The notes under the pieces are model-generated. The model searched no databases. It saw only the letters and a program-made list of their open reading frames with translations, and was not told where the DNA came from. From contig JXTB01000138.1 of the NCBI GenBank assembly GCA_002914805.1, positions 298,153 to 362,152 on the forward strand: 64,000 bases of DNA, given 5' to 3'. The first letter of the stretch is position 1. The number at the start of each line of letters is the position of its first letter. Below, one piece after another: positions 23,146 to 34,997 of this stretch. The position numbers were made by a program, and so were the translations under genes. The DNA comes from Parasponia andersonii. Taxonomy: Eukaryota > Streptophyta > Magnoliopsida > Rosales > Cannabaceae.

Positions 23146-23505
23146 TCATTGCTTTACATTGATGATCAGAACACAATATATATCAATGCTAGCTAGATGC
23201 ATAATTTTTGAAAGTCATTTTTATGAAGTGTTATACTAAATTTGGCAGATTACCCTCTATTGGTTTCCTCGTTAAGGACTTCAAGCAAGTTGTCTAAGCC
23301 ATTATATCGTATTCCAGTAACGATTCCATCTGGGTGTGATAATGTGACTTGGACTATGCCGTTGTCCATCATCACCTATCGACCGATCAAAAAAAACGAG
23401 ATTAGTTTACAATAAATAAAATTCAATATGAAATAGAAAATGTTTTAAAATAAATTCGATTACATGCTGATCTTGAATGTGCAATTTCACTCCAAGCGGC
23501 GACAT
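13171..23505 (-). CDS. RGL-B: rhamnogalacturonate lyase, 15 exons, ~636 aa
   Basis: Exons (minus strand): 23464-23505, 23254-23375, 23001-23054, 22591-22710, 22355-22474, 21949-22090, 21667-21837, 21178-21336, 20950-21056, 20749-20839, 20455-20596, 14397-14553, 14067-14183, 13749-13875, 13171-13410. All borders are GT-AG and the joined frame stays open (1911 bases with stop). The family cleaves the rhamnogalacturonan I backbone of pectin by beta-elimination in the cell wall. The order is an N-terminal catalytic domain (about residues 1-340, with [20 protein letters not shown] and [20 protein letters not shown]), a fibronectin-III-like domain ([20 protein letters not shown]) and a C-terminal CBM-like domain ending [16 protein letters not shown]. 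The start is fixed by an in-frame TAA at 23509-23511. No signal peptide is visible after [11 protein letters not shown]. Intron 11 (14554-20454) holds a Ty1/copia element; without it the intron would be about 0.4 kb. Confidence 0.93.
14927..15467 (+). repeat. 5' LTR of the copia element
   Basis: It starts TGTTGAACAAATC and ends GATCTCCTAACA, 541 bp, with a GCAATAGGAACAGTGAAAAA repeat near its start and a CTATAAATACGGAGG TATA-like box near 15093. It matches 19911-20418 over its whole length except an indel near 15205-15235. Confidence 0.93.
15469..15481 (+). promoter_or_regulatory. Primer binding site of copia element (initiator tRNA-Met)
   Basis: TGGTATCAAAGCC begins two bases after the LTR end and differs by one base from the plant initiator tRNA-Met complement TGGTATCAGAGCC, the usual copia primer. 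Confidence 0.85.
15617..16470 (+). pseudogene. copia gag
   Basis: An ATG at 15617 opens 126 residues beginning [20 protein letters not shown], the standard copia gag N-terminus, with a [20 protein letters not shown] block of the capsid. A stop at 15995-15997 and a small local duplication (GAACATATAGAAA near 16030-16060) break it. Near 16310 the nucleocapsid knuckle reads YYHCGKK-stop-HVKREC: the first Cys is Tyr and a Gly codon is TGA. Confidence 0.85.
16490..17800 (+). pseudogene. copia protease and integrase
   Basis: The protease motif LMDSGAT is present, followed by TGA at 16534-16536 in place of Trp. The pre-integrase block reads [20 protein letters not shown]. The integrase core has [26 protein letters not shown] and [13 protein letters not shown], but the catalytic Glu of QQNGLAERMN is Lys ([10 protein letters not shown], near 17399). 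Stops occur near 17016, 17115, 17342, 17512 and 17536. All are standard copia domains in the usual order. Confidence 0.88.
17870..18870 (+). pseudogene. copia reverse transcriptase
   Basis: Blocks [44 protein letters not shown] and [20 protein letters not shown] lead to [20 protein letters not shown] with an intact YVDD site. Stops lie near 18072, 18162, 18268, 18278 and 18400. The frame from 18435 to 18821 is open for 128 codons. Confidence 0.9.
18876..19381 (+). repeat. 253-bp tandem duplication inside the copia element
   Basis: The segment starting TAGCAATGAAGCAGAGAGGA (about 18876-19128) is repeated as TAGCAATGAAGCAGAGAAGA (about 19129-19381), offset 253 bases. It covers the link from reverse transcriptase to RNase H ([27 protein letters not shown]). 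253 is not a multiple of 3, so the duplication shifts the frame. The first copy carries more mutations than the second. Confidence 0.9.
19120..19792 (+). pseudogene. copia RNase H
   Basis: The second duplicate continues as [20 protein letters not shown], then a TGA in place of Trp near 19457, then [40 protein letters not shown] and [20 protein letters not shown]. It ends in [17 protein letters not shown]. This is the copia RNase H with its acidic residues retained. Confidence 0.9.
19901..19910 (+). promoter_or_regulatory. Polypurine tract of copia element
   Basis: AGTAGGAGAA directly precedes the 3' LTR start TGTTGAAC, the position of the plus-strand primer. Confidence 0.75.
19911..20418 (+). 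repeat. 3' LTR of the copia element
   Basis: 508 bp, from TGTTGAACAAATC to GATCTCCTGACA. It lacks a stretch of about 30 bases present in the 5' LTR, and carries the same GCAATAG-rich head and CTATAAATACG box. Confidence 0.93.
23103..23139. repeat. (AT)n microsatellite in RGL-B intron 2
   Basis: An uninterrupted run of AT dinucleotides of about 37 bases between exons 2 and 3 of RGL-B. Confidence 0.98.
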
Positions 23506-25020
23506 AGCTTATTAGAGTTAAGAGTTCTTAACAAATCAATATTGCTATACCAAGCACTCTAAAGCTAGCTAAAAATATAGCTGACACATAAAATTCCTCC
23601 AAATATTATTGGAGAACTCTCTGCTAGTTAATTCTAACATTAATTCCAATAAAAATTTTCTCACTGTAATTTTGAGGAGAGCATTTTTTGGGGGACTCCT
23701 ACTTCCACTGCTACAAGCTTTGACAGTGAAATATCAAATCTAATATAATGGCTATAACTATAGATATATGTGGCTCAGTGGAAATTCTTGAAGATAAAGC
23801 AATAATCCGTTTTTGCCATTTTTTCTTTATAATCACTTTGCTTAGTCGCCACCATTGTTTGTTGGATCGGATATATCGTGCAAGAGTCGCTAAATTGATT
23901 AGCCAGAGCACGTTATAATTTATGGTTACTACATACGAAAATTCTAAGCTTTGAATTCCTATAAATATATATAATGTCGTTTTAGTTCGAGAAATACGAC
24001 ATTGGTATTGGATAGCTTCTGAATCTCCATTTTTTGCACCGTCCAGACTCGTTTAACCACACAACCATGCAATTGTGAATGTTGTGAATGGAAAGCAACT
24101 GCTCAAAAAGGTTGCAGAGATGCAAAGTTACAGCAAACTTATACACAACGATTATGTATCATAATCTCAACCTCGAGTTCTTCATTTTCTATAGGACAAT
24201 CCACAAGTTTTAAGTTTGACAGTCTTCAATCTTAATAGTATGGAGAATTTACAACTAGGGGTCTACTAAGCCTCTCATATGCTTATTAAATTTTCAAATT
24301 CGTTCCTCATTTTCGTCGGCTGAAGATTGTCTACTGACGGTTTTTGTTTTTGTTTGTTTTCTTTTTTAACAACTAACCGGTTGAATTTTAAAATCATAGC
24401 ATAGGTAACTTTGGTAAAAACTGTTGTGGTTCAAGGTAAAAACTGTTGTTGTTAAAAATATTTTTTGTTAGCTACTATATGACAGACCTTGGATGATTAG
24501 TTCAACATAAATGGTGAACAAAACACACATTAATTTGCAGAAAGTCAGACTAACTTTAGAGCAACAAAGATGGCCTTATTATTGAATAAATTAGGTCAAT
24601 ACCACTTTTTTTCTTCATTAATTAAATTTACCACCGTACCACTGTTTAAAATTAATTATTGACGATCTTGACAGATTATTGACAGATTCTTGACGTCACT
24701 AATAATCTTTATAGATTCTTGATGGATTTTTGAAAGATTTTTGATAAATTCTTGACTGATTCTTGACTGATTTCCTCCTAAAAGTGGTAGAATCTAATAA
24801 TGATGGTAAATTTAGTTAAATATTTGGAAAAAGTGATAATTATCTACTTAATGCCTTATTATTTGTTAGGCCCAATCCAAATGTCCAAGCCCATTTCATG
24901 CACCCAATTGAAGGTCCATTATTAGGACAAAAAGAAGAAACAACGCAAGTAATTTGTAAATGAAATTAGCCATACAAGTATGGAGCTTTTTATTGCAGAA
25001 CTTGCAAGTATACCCTTTGA

Positions 25021-25075
<55 letters not shown>

Positions 25076-25234
25076 GTGCATTCAACTCTATGCGCCTGTA
25101 TTTTCTTCCCCCTGATCTCTATATACATAACACATACACACGAATGTTCTTATAAGTCATATTGATATGTTGGCTAACTTGTAAATAAAGTTGTATTAAA
25201 AGGAAAAATATTGCAGGCAGATTTCTTGTTGAGC
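23506..25234. other. Intergenic region between RGL-B and RGL-C
   Basis: It contains the 5' flank of RGL-B and the 3' flank of RGL-C. A cluster of irregular GATTCTTGAC-like units lies at about 24660-24775, and a long AT microsatellite at 25025-25070. I see no gene or clear transposon border. Confidence 0.6.
25025..25070. repeat. (AT)23 microsatellite
   Basis: A pure AT dinucleotide run of about 46 bases in the 3' flank of RGL-C, roughly 165 bases past the stop codon. Confidence 0.98.
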
Positions 25235-28200
25235 TCAACAAGATGGGGGACCTTCTAGACGTATGTAATCATACATGATCCCTTGGAAAGGGCTAGTGCT
25301 TCTGGGTTGTGTGAGAAACAGAGTATTATCCCCTTCAACAAGCTGAACCCCTTGTACATTGATGCTGTAGAGCCAGTACAGCCCATGAATTCCATGTCTT
25401 GCTATTGAGTTATCCCTCCCTATCAATCCAGTAGAAAAAAGGGGTCGCCTCATTTTCGGATCATTAATTCGAACCTTCAATGAAAAACGAAAGTTCAAAC
25501 AAATAAGGTTATCAAGGTGTCAACTAGTTGGAATGATAAAGAAATGAAAAAGAAAGAGAAGGAAGCAGATTACTTCTTGTTACGTGACTCCCAAATAAGC
25601 ATAGAAGTTAAGTAGAGCTCATATAGTTTAGTAACAAATCATCATGAGGCTTTTCACTAACCTGCATTTCAGCTAGAGTTGCAGATGCAATTGCCACACG
25701 CAGTTTGTATGTGCCGTTTCGAACAACATTGTTAAGTCCGAAATGGATTTGCCATGTTGTCCCTTCATATGTGTTATCTTCTTTTTTCCTGCAATAGAAG
25801 GAAAGACTTTATACTACTACGTTTAGATATCTCCCAAACTATATAAATTTCCAACAGGCAAAAAATATTGTATCGGAAAATGCGTGTGAAGTAGTAGTGT
25901 TGTGTGTGAGCTGCCAAACAAATGTTGACAGAAAAATACCTGGGAACCTGTGCAAAGAACCAATCTTTGGTGTAGTCACTAACACCAACAGTGTAAACCA
26001 GATCTTCATTCGGATACAATTCTGTATATCTGTTCCATAATCCGTATTGCCTAAACCTGCCAGTCAAACGAGGTGCTTCAGATTTTAAGTTCCATGGGCT
26101 AACAACCATACTTCTTTAAAAAAAAAAAAAATCTAGTGAGTTACTATACTGATACAGGGCACAAGAAAATGGCAGAAGCTATACATGAGAATATTGAAAC
26201 TAATCTCTCTAATGTTAGTGAGGAATCAGGAAATAAGGGATGGCCGTGAATTTTAATCCCTGTAATTTGGATAGGGAAAAAAAAAAAGCAACCTTAAAGA
26301 AGAAATCAACTCCTTAAAAAAATTGATAAGAGACCAACCTATCAGGATGATTAACAAAAAGTCTATTAATATACTTTGGGTCAGGATCAGGAACATAGAA
26401 CTCTGCAGCTGATCGATCAGGAATGCCTATTTCCCACAATGTGGGCCCATCTCTTGGAGGCTCATACACAAGATTGCCCATTTCAATACAAGAACCTGTA
26501 TTACAAGTTAACAAAACCACATTTTTTATATGATAAAACAGCTAGAAGATTTAATAGAAATTTAAGGAAATAATACCTGAGGTTATGGTAACAGGAACAT
26601 CATATCGATAATCTCCAATAAAACCAGGGACCCACGCATAAAGATTATAGTCACCAGTACGTACATTTTTAATGGAGAAATAGCCATCCTCATCTGCTCT
26701 GGTCCAGAATTGATAGTCCTATGAAGTAAGCTATCAGTATGGGTGTTACAAAGTTGATGAAAATGAATTCCGTAAGGAATTCTACTATTGGATACCTCTC
26801 CAACCGAAATGTATGTCAAGCAAGCAATGCAACTGTTTTCAGAGAGTCATATTAGATATGGTAGATTTCTTGAAGATTTTTCTGAAAATTGAACATAAAA
26901 TTTCCTTGACCAAAAAATTCATAACTCACTCTATAAAAAGTTCATTTTTGGCTTAATAGTCTCAAATATTCAGTATTTAACTCTGTAGTCAGACTTCTAA
27001 AATCATGTAATGGTAATCAATTAATCCTTGTATTCATCAAAGTGTGAATCAGATTTGACAGATTCTTGAAGATTTTGCTGACTAGCACACACTTTGAAAA
27101 GTTTTTATTTTGTTTAACACTCTCAACACTCAAAATCTTAAACCCGGACATCACACTTTTAAAATCACCTTGCATTCTCTTTGCCAAGATCCAACATCTC
27201 CTGGAGGTGCCAAACCAACATAGGCACCTTTTGCTGATATCCAGTCTTCATTTACATGCCTACATAAAAAACAAAAATGGTGATCAAATTCACTAATGCA
27301 AAAAAGTTAAAATTACTGTTGTACATTATTGTGAAATCATAATACTGCAAACATGCCATATACATGCTTGCTTGTGTTAACCACTATAACAATGGATATG
27401 AAGGTAGTATGTGAACTAAACCAGACAAGACAGTATACCTAGCAGTTTTTGAATCTTTCATACCTGTCCAGAACAAGCAGTCTACCACCGACATTGCCTC
27501 GTTGATCTGACTTCTGAAAATCCTCAGAAGCTGGGAAACTATATGGCCAGCTTTGAACTTCTGTCATCATCTGAATATTAATCTACATCATTGTCTCATT
27601 CATTGATGGCTCTCTGATACAAACCTCCGTTTTATGATAAACAAAATAGTGCTGTTTTCCCATATCACCTGTATTTTAGCATCCTCCCACAGCCAAAATG
27701 GGTCATCTCCTATGGGTGCAGAATTAAGATAGATGAAGACAGGGCCAAAAACCTTCTTCCATGGTTCACCAGCTCTAAATTTGGGCGCCAGATCTTGTCC
27801 GGCATAATGACCACTAAGAAACATCTTACAATACCAGTAGAAAAACCAACATTAACTAGAATGCAAAATATGGCCAACAATAAGTCTTTATAGTCACACC
27901 AATAACACGAAAATGACCCACAATGCAAAAATAATAATCTCTTATTCACCAATGTTCTTGATCAGTGGCTTACCGCAAGAGTGGTGGGACCAACATGTGA
28001 AGTTAAGTTCTGTTTGAGGGGTCCACCAGAACGGAACTCATCACTGGGAGTGATCTGCCAAAATCCTGTGGGTGGATTGGTGCATATCCACCCATGGACC
28101 CGATTGTCTTTATTCTCACACGAGTACTGGTACTTGTCATCCACCTGCAACTCCAAGAAATAATTGAGAAACAAGAAATTCTTTGCATATATTCTGAGAC

Positions 28201-30086
28201 TACATGGGCAAGGAAGAAACCATACTCGAAAGAATGGTCAACATCCATTAAATAATGTTTTTTTACTCAAAGATCACACCATATTGAGGACTCATAGTAT
28301 CATACCATATTGTTAATCCAAGAATAGTCAAGATCCACTATATAACAATTTTTTCGGTCGAACAAACAATTATAAATAACTGTTTAATAATGTTTTAAAT
28401 TGGTCTACAAAACCCTGCCCTGACCTACCCTTTTGTGAGGAAAATTTTGTAGAAAAAGTATACCTACCTCTCCTGTGAGCTCACGCATCTTGGGATTGAC
28501 TAGTAGGGCAGCTTCTGGGTAGTCTAGGCATTGACATCTTCCTGGTAACCGATCATCAGGAAGGGGCATGTATCTTTGTCTATTATCTGCTATTGCCATG
28601 TACTGAAACCTATCCAATAAAATCACAAGGTTCAAAAGATTTTTATGTTGAAATACTAAGAAGTGAAATGCCATACTTCTCTTTTCTGAGCTTGAAAGTT
28701 ATCCTGGTTTCCCCAATTTCGAAGTCAGGCCAATCCTTCAAGTGCTCGTAAATGCCATAAGAGTAGAAGCCTGAGGAACCCCGGAGCATTATAAACCTGT
28801 AGAGATCAAACATATGCATATTAAACTCAAATAAGTCTTTGTCCAGAAAGTCGGAGTTGGCTTTTATGAGCAATGACCTTTTGTCTATATTTAAGGGAAC
28901 AAACTTCCCCTCAAGTGAAGGATCCCACATTCTTGTAAATGAAAGCTCAACCTGTTCTTCGGTATCGATTGCAACCCTAAAATAAGTACCTTTAATCCTG
29001 CATATGAAACAATTATTTGTTCACCAACTAGCATAAGAATAAGTAGAACATTATAGTGAGATTCCAGTCAACTGAAGCACTAAATAAAGTTACATAATGA
29101 TCGGTAAACTACAAACATAATCAAGTCATCATCTCATCAATGTAAACAAAATTCGACTAGTAGTGGCGACAGAAATATCTTCAATGAGAAAATTTTCTTG
29201 AGACTATTTCTCAAGTATATTAGTTAATGAAAACGAAAAAGAGACTAGAGGGGCGTACACATCAAATATTCCCTTACTTCCTGGTGCACTCCAAACAAGA
29301 TCCCAGTACCTACATATTCATCCAAAATACAATCATTTCAAACTTAAGTTACTGAAAGCAACATGGATAATAATACTCTTACAGAAGATAACTAAAGTTC
29401 CAATCATCGTTTATCTACTAAATTTGACGCATGTAAGGCATTCTAGCTTTCACCTGGATAACCAAACAGAGGAGAAGCAAAAAGCTTTGCTTGTTTTAGA
29501 TCAACTTACAGTACGCCTAAGAAAGTATTACTTTTGAAACCTTTTCCTCCTATACTTCCGGATCGGAACAATAAATTACATAATGGATGAGGAAGAAAAC
29601 AGATTAAATACGTTGTAAAACGAAAGTACCCTCTATTGGACTCCTTATTAAGAACTTCAAGAAGATTGTCGACGCCATTATACCGTATTCCAGTAACAAT
29701 CCCATCTGGAACAGACAATGTTACTTGAATTATGCCATTGTCCATCACCACCTGTACATTGTGTTATAAACTTATAAATAATTAGCATGTTAAAGTGAGA
29801 GCGCATTAAGCAATACAAAAAGGCATTTTCCCTTCAACTTAAGAAAACCCAGAATTTTTTTTTTTTTTTTTAAATATCAATTTATTTATATTTTTATGTG
29901 AAGCACAAAACATTATAGCAGCAAAATTTAGAACAATACAAATATTTTGAAATACAAGAATAAAAATAGTTCAAATACATCAAAATTTGAACAATATAAC
30001 GATCATAATTAATAGGAGCAAACAAGACTCAAAATTTGATTTACATGACTGCCTTGAATATGCAACCGCACCCCTGGAGTCGACAT
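25235..30086 (-). CDS. RGL-C: rhamnogalacturonate lyase, 15 exons, ~634 aa
   Basis: Exons (minus strand): 30045-30086, 29630-29751, 29259-29309, 28878-28997, 28677-28796, 28468-28609, 27974-28144, 27669-27824, 27464-27570, 27169-27259, 26577-26718, 26339-26495, 25940-26056, 25662-25788, 25235-25474. All are GT-AG and the joined frame is open for 1905 bases. Recognisable blocks are [120 protein letters not shown] and [20 protein letters not shown]. The family (PL4) cuts rhamnogalacturonan I in pectin; the domains are catalytic, fnIII-like and CBM-like. An in-frame TAG at 30111-30113 fixes the start unless an upstream exon exists. No signal peptide is visible after MSTPGVRLHIQ, which is odd for a wall enzyme but seen in some plant gene models. 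This is the least disturbed copy of the cluster. Confidence 0.95.
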
Positions 30087-30974
30087 GGTGAGGCCTTTGA
30101 TGTCAAATTTCTATGCACCCAGTTTCAGAATTCCTGAAAAACCAATGGGAAAACCAAAGTTTTGGAGAGAAGCTTGAGAAAAATTGGAGAAATATTTATG
30201 CTACTATACTATTATAATGCTTAACATCATTATAGTCGATTATCAAATTAAAAAAGATGCGACATGATACAATTTTTTTAAAAAAATTTTAAATGTGGAC
30301 ATAAATAGTGACTCGTGGTCTGTGTGAAAAAGACATAGTTGTCAAGTGAAAAAATGTCTATTAACTATATAGACAAAAAAGAAAGAAAAGGAAATAAATA
30401 TAAGAAATATGTAACTTAAAAAAAGAAAGAAAAAAAAGTGTTGGTTACAATTTAGATCTATGATTTTTCTTGGAAAATATATGAAATAACATTTTCAAAA
30501 ATAAATAAATAATAATCGGGGTATTAGAGTTACCAGAGAGAGAGAGAAATGAGAGATAAAAAAGCAGGGCAAAGCTAAAGGTTCTGATCCGATCCAACCC
30601 CTTTAAATCAGTGGAACCAAATATTTGATCGCCTGATATTTGGTATAGTTGAACGTTGGTTATATTTATATCGTTGTCGAATAAAAACTAAGAACAAGTC
30701 AAGATTTTTATTTTTTGTCTATCTTTCTGACCTTTTATAAGTTCCCCTCGCACTAACGGTTCCCCAGTTCCTCAGTACCCACCCACGACGACATTAAAAG
30801 CGGGAATTTCTATATATAGTATTAAAAACATTTATTAAATATAATAATAATTTCATTCTAATTCTTTTAATCTCATCCATCATTCTTATTTCTATTCGAG
30901 TAGGAATGTTGCTGGAATGACTTATAAGAAAACAATTTAGAATGATTTTTTTATGTTAAAAATTCTTTGACAGC

Positions 30975-31250
30975 AAGTGAAAATATTATGAGTATAACTA
31001 ACTTGGGCTAAAAATATGTTTTATGAATTTTTTTCAAAAATAATATTTTTAGGAGTGTCAAGACATCGATTGTAACTTATAGTCAAGAACTTTTTGATTG
31101 TGAAAACAACATTATTTAAGTTAATAAAGTCTTGACTATAAGTCAAAACGTCCTTAATATTTCTAAAAAAGTTATTTTTAAAAAAATGCAGAAAAAAATC
31201 ATTTTGGCAGTTTGGCTCAAATTAGTTTTACTCATATCCTTTTTACTTAA
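30975..31250. mobile_element. Long imperfect foldback (MITE-like)
   Basis: The left arm (about 30975-31094) and right arm (about 31126-31250) are complementary over ~120 bases with a ~32-base loop. Matching blocks include CTTATAGTCAAGAACTT against the complement of AAGTCTTGACTATAAG, and ATGAGTATAACTAACTTGGG against the complement of CTCAAATTAGTTTTACTCAT. No target duplication is clear. It may be a foldback MITE; a hairpin RNA locus is another possibility. Confidence 0.65.
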
Positions 31251-31920
31251 AAATAAAAAAGAATGAGCAAAACTATATAGATACTATTTTGATAATTCTA
31301 TTATCAAAATATAAAAAGAGTCATTATAAAGAATACAATATATTATTACTCAACCAAATAACCACAAAGAGTAATATTTAGATCGAAACTTATTTAAGTT
31401 AATATTTTTCCAACCCTCAAGCACAAGCCTATAATTCTAAACTAATTAATGTATGTCTATAGTTCTAATCAATTAATGTAAACTAAAACACTCGTCTACC
31501 GAACCTAATACAAAGTAAACTTATTTATGAATTTCATTGAAAAATGACATCTAAAAATACTTCTATTAATCATATGTAAGTTTTTTTTATATTAATATCA
31601 TTATATTTCAACCTCTTTTAAAAGATCCAAAATTCTAGAAGGGAAGAAAGAAATAAGTATATAGGTAATAAATTTTCTTAAAAAACAACATAATTCACGT
31701 AAAATCAAAAAAAGTATTAAGGCAACTAGATAATACGTTTTTTTCCAAAAAAAAAAAGATAATGCGTGAGTGAGAGAGAGAGAGAGAGAAAGAAAGAGAC
31801 AATTTATATGACTAGATAAATTATACGACTATTTTGGTCAAAAAAAAATTAGTTTTCATTAAATAATTATCTTGAAAAAAAAAGAGCATATAGGAAAAAA
31901 AATTTTAAAAAGAAAAAAAA

Positions 31921-32020
31921 GTATACTTGTATATAATTGATAATAGTAATAATGAAAGGTAAAAAGAAAGAAAAGTATACTTGTATATAATTGATAATAG
32001 TAATAATGAAAGGTAAATGA
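31921..32020. repeat. 54-bp direct tandem duplication
   Basis: GTATACTTGTATATAATTGA followed by TAATAGTAATAATGAAAGGT occurs at 31921 and again at 31975. Confidence 0.9.
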
Positions 32021-34544
32021 TGAAAATGAATGAGAATAAATATACAGGGAATCAACTATGAAGTGGAATGAAAAAAAAAAACGAAAAGGGATTGAAAAAA
32101 ATCAATAATCATAAACAATTGATAAGACAAATGATAAGATCATTAATTGCTTGATATGTGGAATTTACTAAATTTTTTCTACTATTAAATCATGAGATAT
32201 TTCAGTAAAATTCATATGTTAAATAGCGAGATTGGAGAGTAAAAAGAGAATGATCAATCTCAACATTTATGATCCTTAAAGTGTTACGAAAAATACACCT
32301 CAAAAATCTTTATTACTTCCTTATATATTAAAAATAAAATCTATTGTCTAGTAATGAACTAGGACTAATGGCCTCTTATCCAAATTTACCTATCTAAATC
32401 TATTGACTAATGCTAAGAGGCACTATATGATGTTCAACACTATATGATATATTAGTCTGTTATTAACTAATTATAATTATATTCCAATGGGACTCATATG
32501 AGACTTAATTTATTGATTATAATCACTTAGTAATATAATTAAATCTCATATGGTGTTAGGCACTAATAGTGCTTATAGCATAGCTCAAATCTATTGCATA
32601 GTTAAACTCAAGGAATACTAGTTGCACTTTTCTTTACCATCTTTTATACCTTCATGTTTCATTGCTTTAACATGTGTACCTGATCATAATTTTTAATACT
32701 ATTAAAATGTGATAAATTTTAGTGAGAGGGAAAAAAAAAAGTGCAACTATCACTCCACACTGAATCTAAGATTCATATCTTTAGCCATGGTCCTTGAAAT
32801 AATAACATTATATAAAATTTATTTAAATAGTTGGAAAAATTTTCTCCCTTAAAGTATCACTTAAAACATATATTTTTTGTTTTGAAAGGAATAATATAAT
32901 TATTTTTAAACAAATTTTAAAAATTATTTCCTTTTCTTTTCTTTCGTTTTGAATTTTTTTTGCAACTATCACGTAATTAATTAATTAATTTTTCACAATC
33001 GTACTTTTAAAAAAGAGTTTCTAACACTTTTACATATAAAAACTAAAAAAAATTATGAAAATATGGAGGTCATGATTTTTTTTATTTTCTAATTTCAGTA
33101 TGGTTTTTAATTAAAAAATCACTTTTAAAAAGTTTTTAGAAAAATCTCATTTTCAAAATTATTATTAGTTTCTGAAAATTAGTTATCGGTTACTAATTAT
33201 AAATACCTTTAGTTACTAATTACTAGTTTTAAAAAAAAAATAGTTACCAGTAATTAGTTACTATCTAAAAAATGATATTTTTCTAAATTTTTGTTAGAAA
33301 ATGACATTTTCTAATAACAACGATACCGGATCTTTAAAAAATTACAAAAATACCGGACAATGCCCTAATATTCACTATATAAAAGAAAAAATGATAGTCC
33401 TGTAAGGTGCCCAGTCCAGGGCTACGTTAGGCCGGTTGCCTAGCTCAGCCCTTTTAAGTAGTCTACTTCAAAGCTTGTTCCCTGTTGGGAGACTTGTAAT
33501 AACTGAGAAAATTAGACAAGGTTACATACTTTAAAATATATATGTATATATACTAGTGTAAAACACTGCCTGAGGCATGTTGGCCCGTAAATGTATATAG
33601 TATATCAACAAATTCTAATTATTACTTTCTTCAATTAAATAATAAATATTATCGAGAAGGTGTTTAACTAATTAAGATAACTTTAAAATCATACATGTTT
33701 TTTTTGGGCAATTGACAAAAGGGTACAAAAAAACAGTGTCTCTTTTAATCTAAACCTGATGCTAAATGCTAGGAAGAATTAGTATGCACGTCCTTTCAAA
33801 GCAAATACTAAAGGAGAAAAGGCTTTTAAAAGAAATATTAAGAGCAAATAAAATTAAAAAAACATACGTGAAGTATAATTTAAAAAAGAAAAAAAAAGAA
33901 ATGGAAATAAATATTTTAAAAAATCCCCAGGCTTATGAACGGCCCACTTCCCAATAATTTACTCTTTTGAAAAGGACAAAATCAAGAATTTCCAAATTAG
34001 CCTTCTTTTATTGAAATATAAAACAAAAAAAAAAGAGAAATTTAAGTAAATGACTAATATTTTAAATTTGATTAAGTAGATATCCATTTTTTAAATTTTA
34101 TAGCTAAAATATATATATATATTTATTTATCCTTGGTAAATATGTTTATCTACCAATTTAAGTTACTGTACTGAAATGTACTAGGTATATAATTTTTTGT
34201 ACTTAGTATATAAAATTTTACACTTAGTATATAAATATATATAATAGACATTTTGCTATAACATTTGACAATGAGATATTTACTTAAATTGAACCCCAAA
34301 TTTGGTTATATTTCTATAAGCTCCAAAAAAATGGTATAAAAGGAAAGAAAAAATAGTTGCACGCTTATTCAGGCTTATATATATATTTCTCCAATAAAGT
34401 ATAAATCTAATAAAAATTAAGAACCCAGTATTTATCCAAATATATTATCTAAAACAAATATTTACATAGTAATCTTCCTTTAAATTGATTGTTCAAAAGA
34501 AACAATAATTGATTGTTCAAAAGAAACAATAAGGAATAAAAATA

Positions 34545-34735
34545 AGGATAATACTTGATATCCAAAATAATTTACCAAATTTTTAATACCACCACATGTG
34601 ACAAGTGAATTGTCACTATTTAATTAGTGAATAGTATTAAATTCATTTATGATAAATTTTAATACAGCAACTCACTTGCCACATGAGTTGGCACAAAAAT
34701 TTTGGTAAATTAGCTAGAATACCCAGCATTATCCT
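34545..34735. mobile_element. 191-bp MITE with long terminal inverted repeats
   Basis: It starts AGGATAATACTTGATATCC and ends with the complement of AGGATAATGCTGGGTATTC. The inverted match extends inward through AATTTACCAAA and CATGTGACAAGTGA / CATGTGGCAAGTGA, so each arm is over 60 bases. The flanks both read AAAAATA, a likely 7-bp target duplication. It has no coding capacity. The superfamily is not certain. Confidence 0.85.
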
Positions 34736-34997
34736 AAAAATAAACGAAGAGAGCCATGTCACTTTATTGAAATTTTATTACATAGTTATGAGATTCAAGT
34801 AGAGTTGCTTGTTACAAACAAATGGTGCAGATCAAAAGGTAGGACGCTGGTGAATCAACATTGGGATGAGCTGTAAGTATACTTATACTATCACAATCTC
34901 AATGATGAGTTTCAATATAAATAAAAGTACGTTCTCAAATAATTTAGGATACAGATAATGGAAACTTGTAAAATGTACATAACACAGATATATATTA

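Larger units (their letters stand above)
30087..34544. other. Intergenic region right of RGL-C
   Basis: Very AT-rich. It holds the RGL-C promoter side, a foldback element (30975-31250), a 54-bp duplication (31921-32020) and, near 34486-34535, two copies of ATTGATTGTTCAAAAGAAAC. At 33180-33275 there is a small palindromic GTTACTAATTAC-rich block. No gene is supported. Confidence 0.6.
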
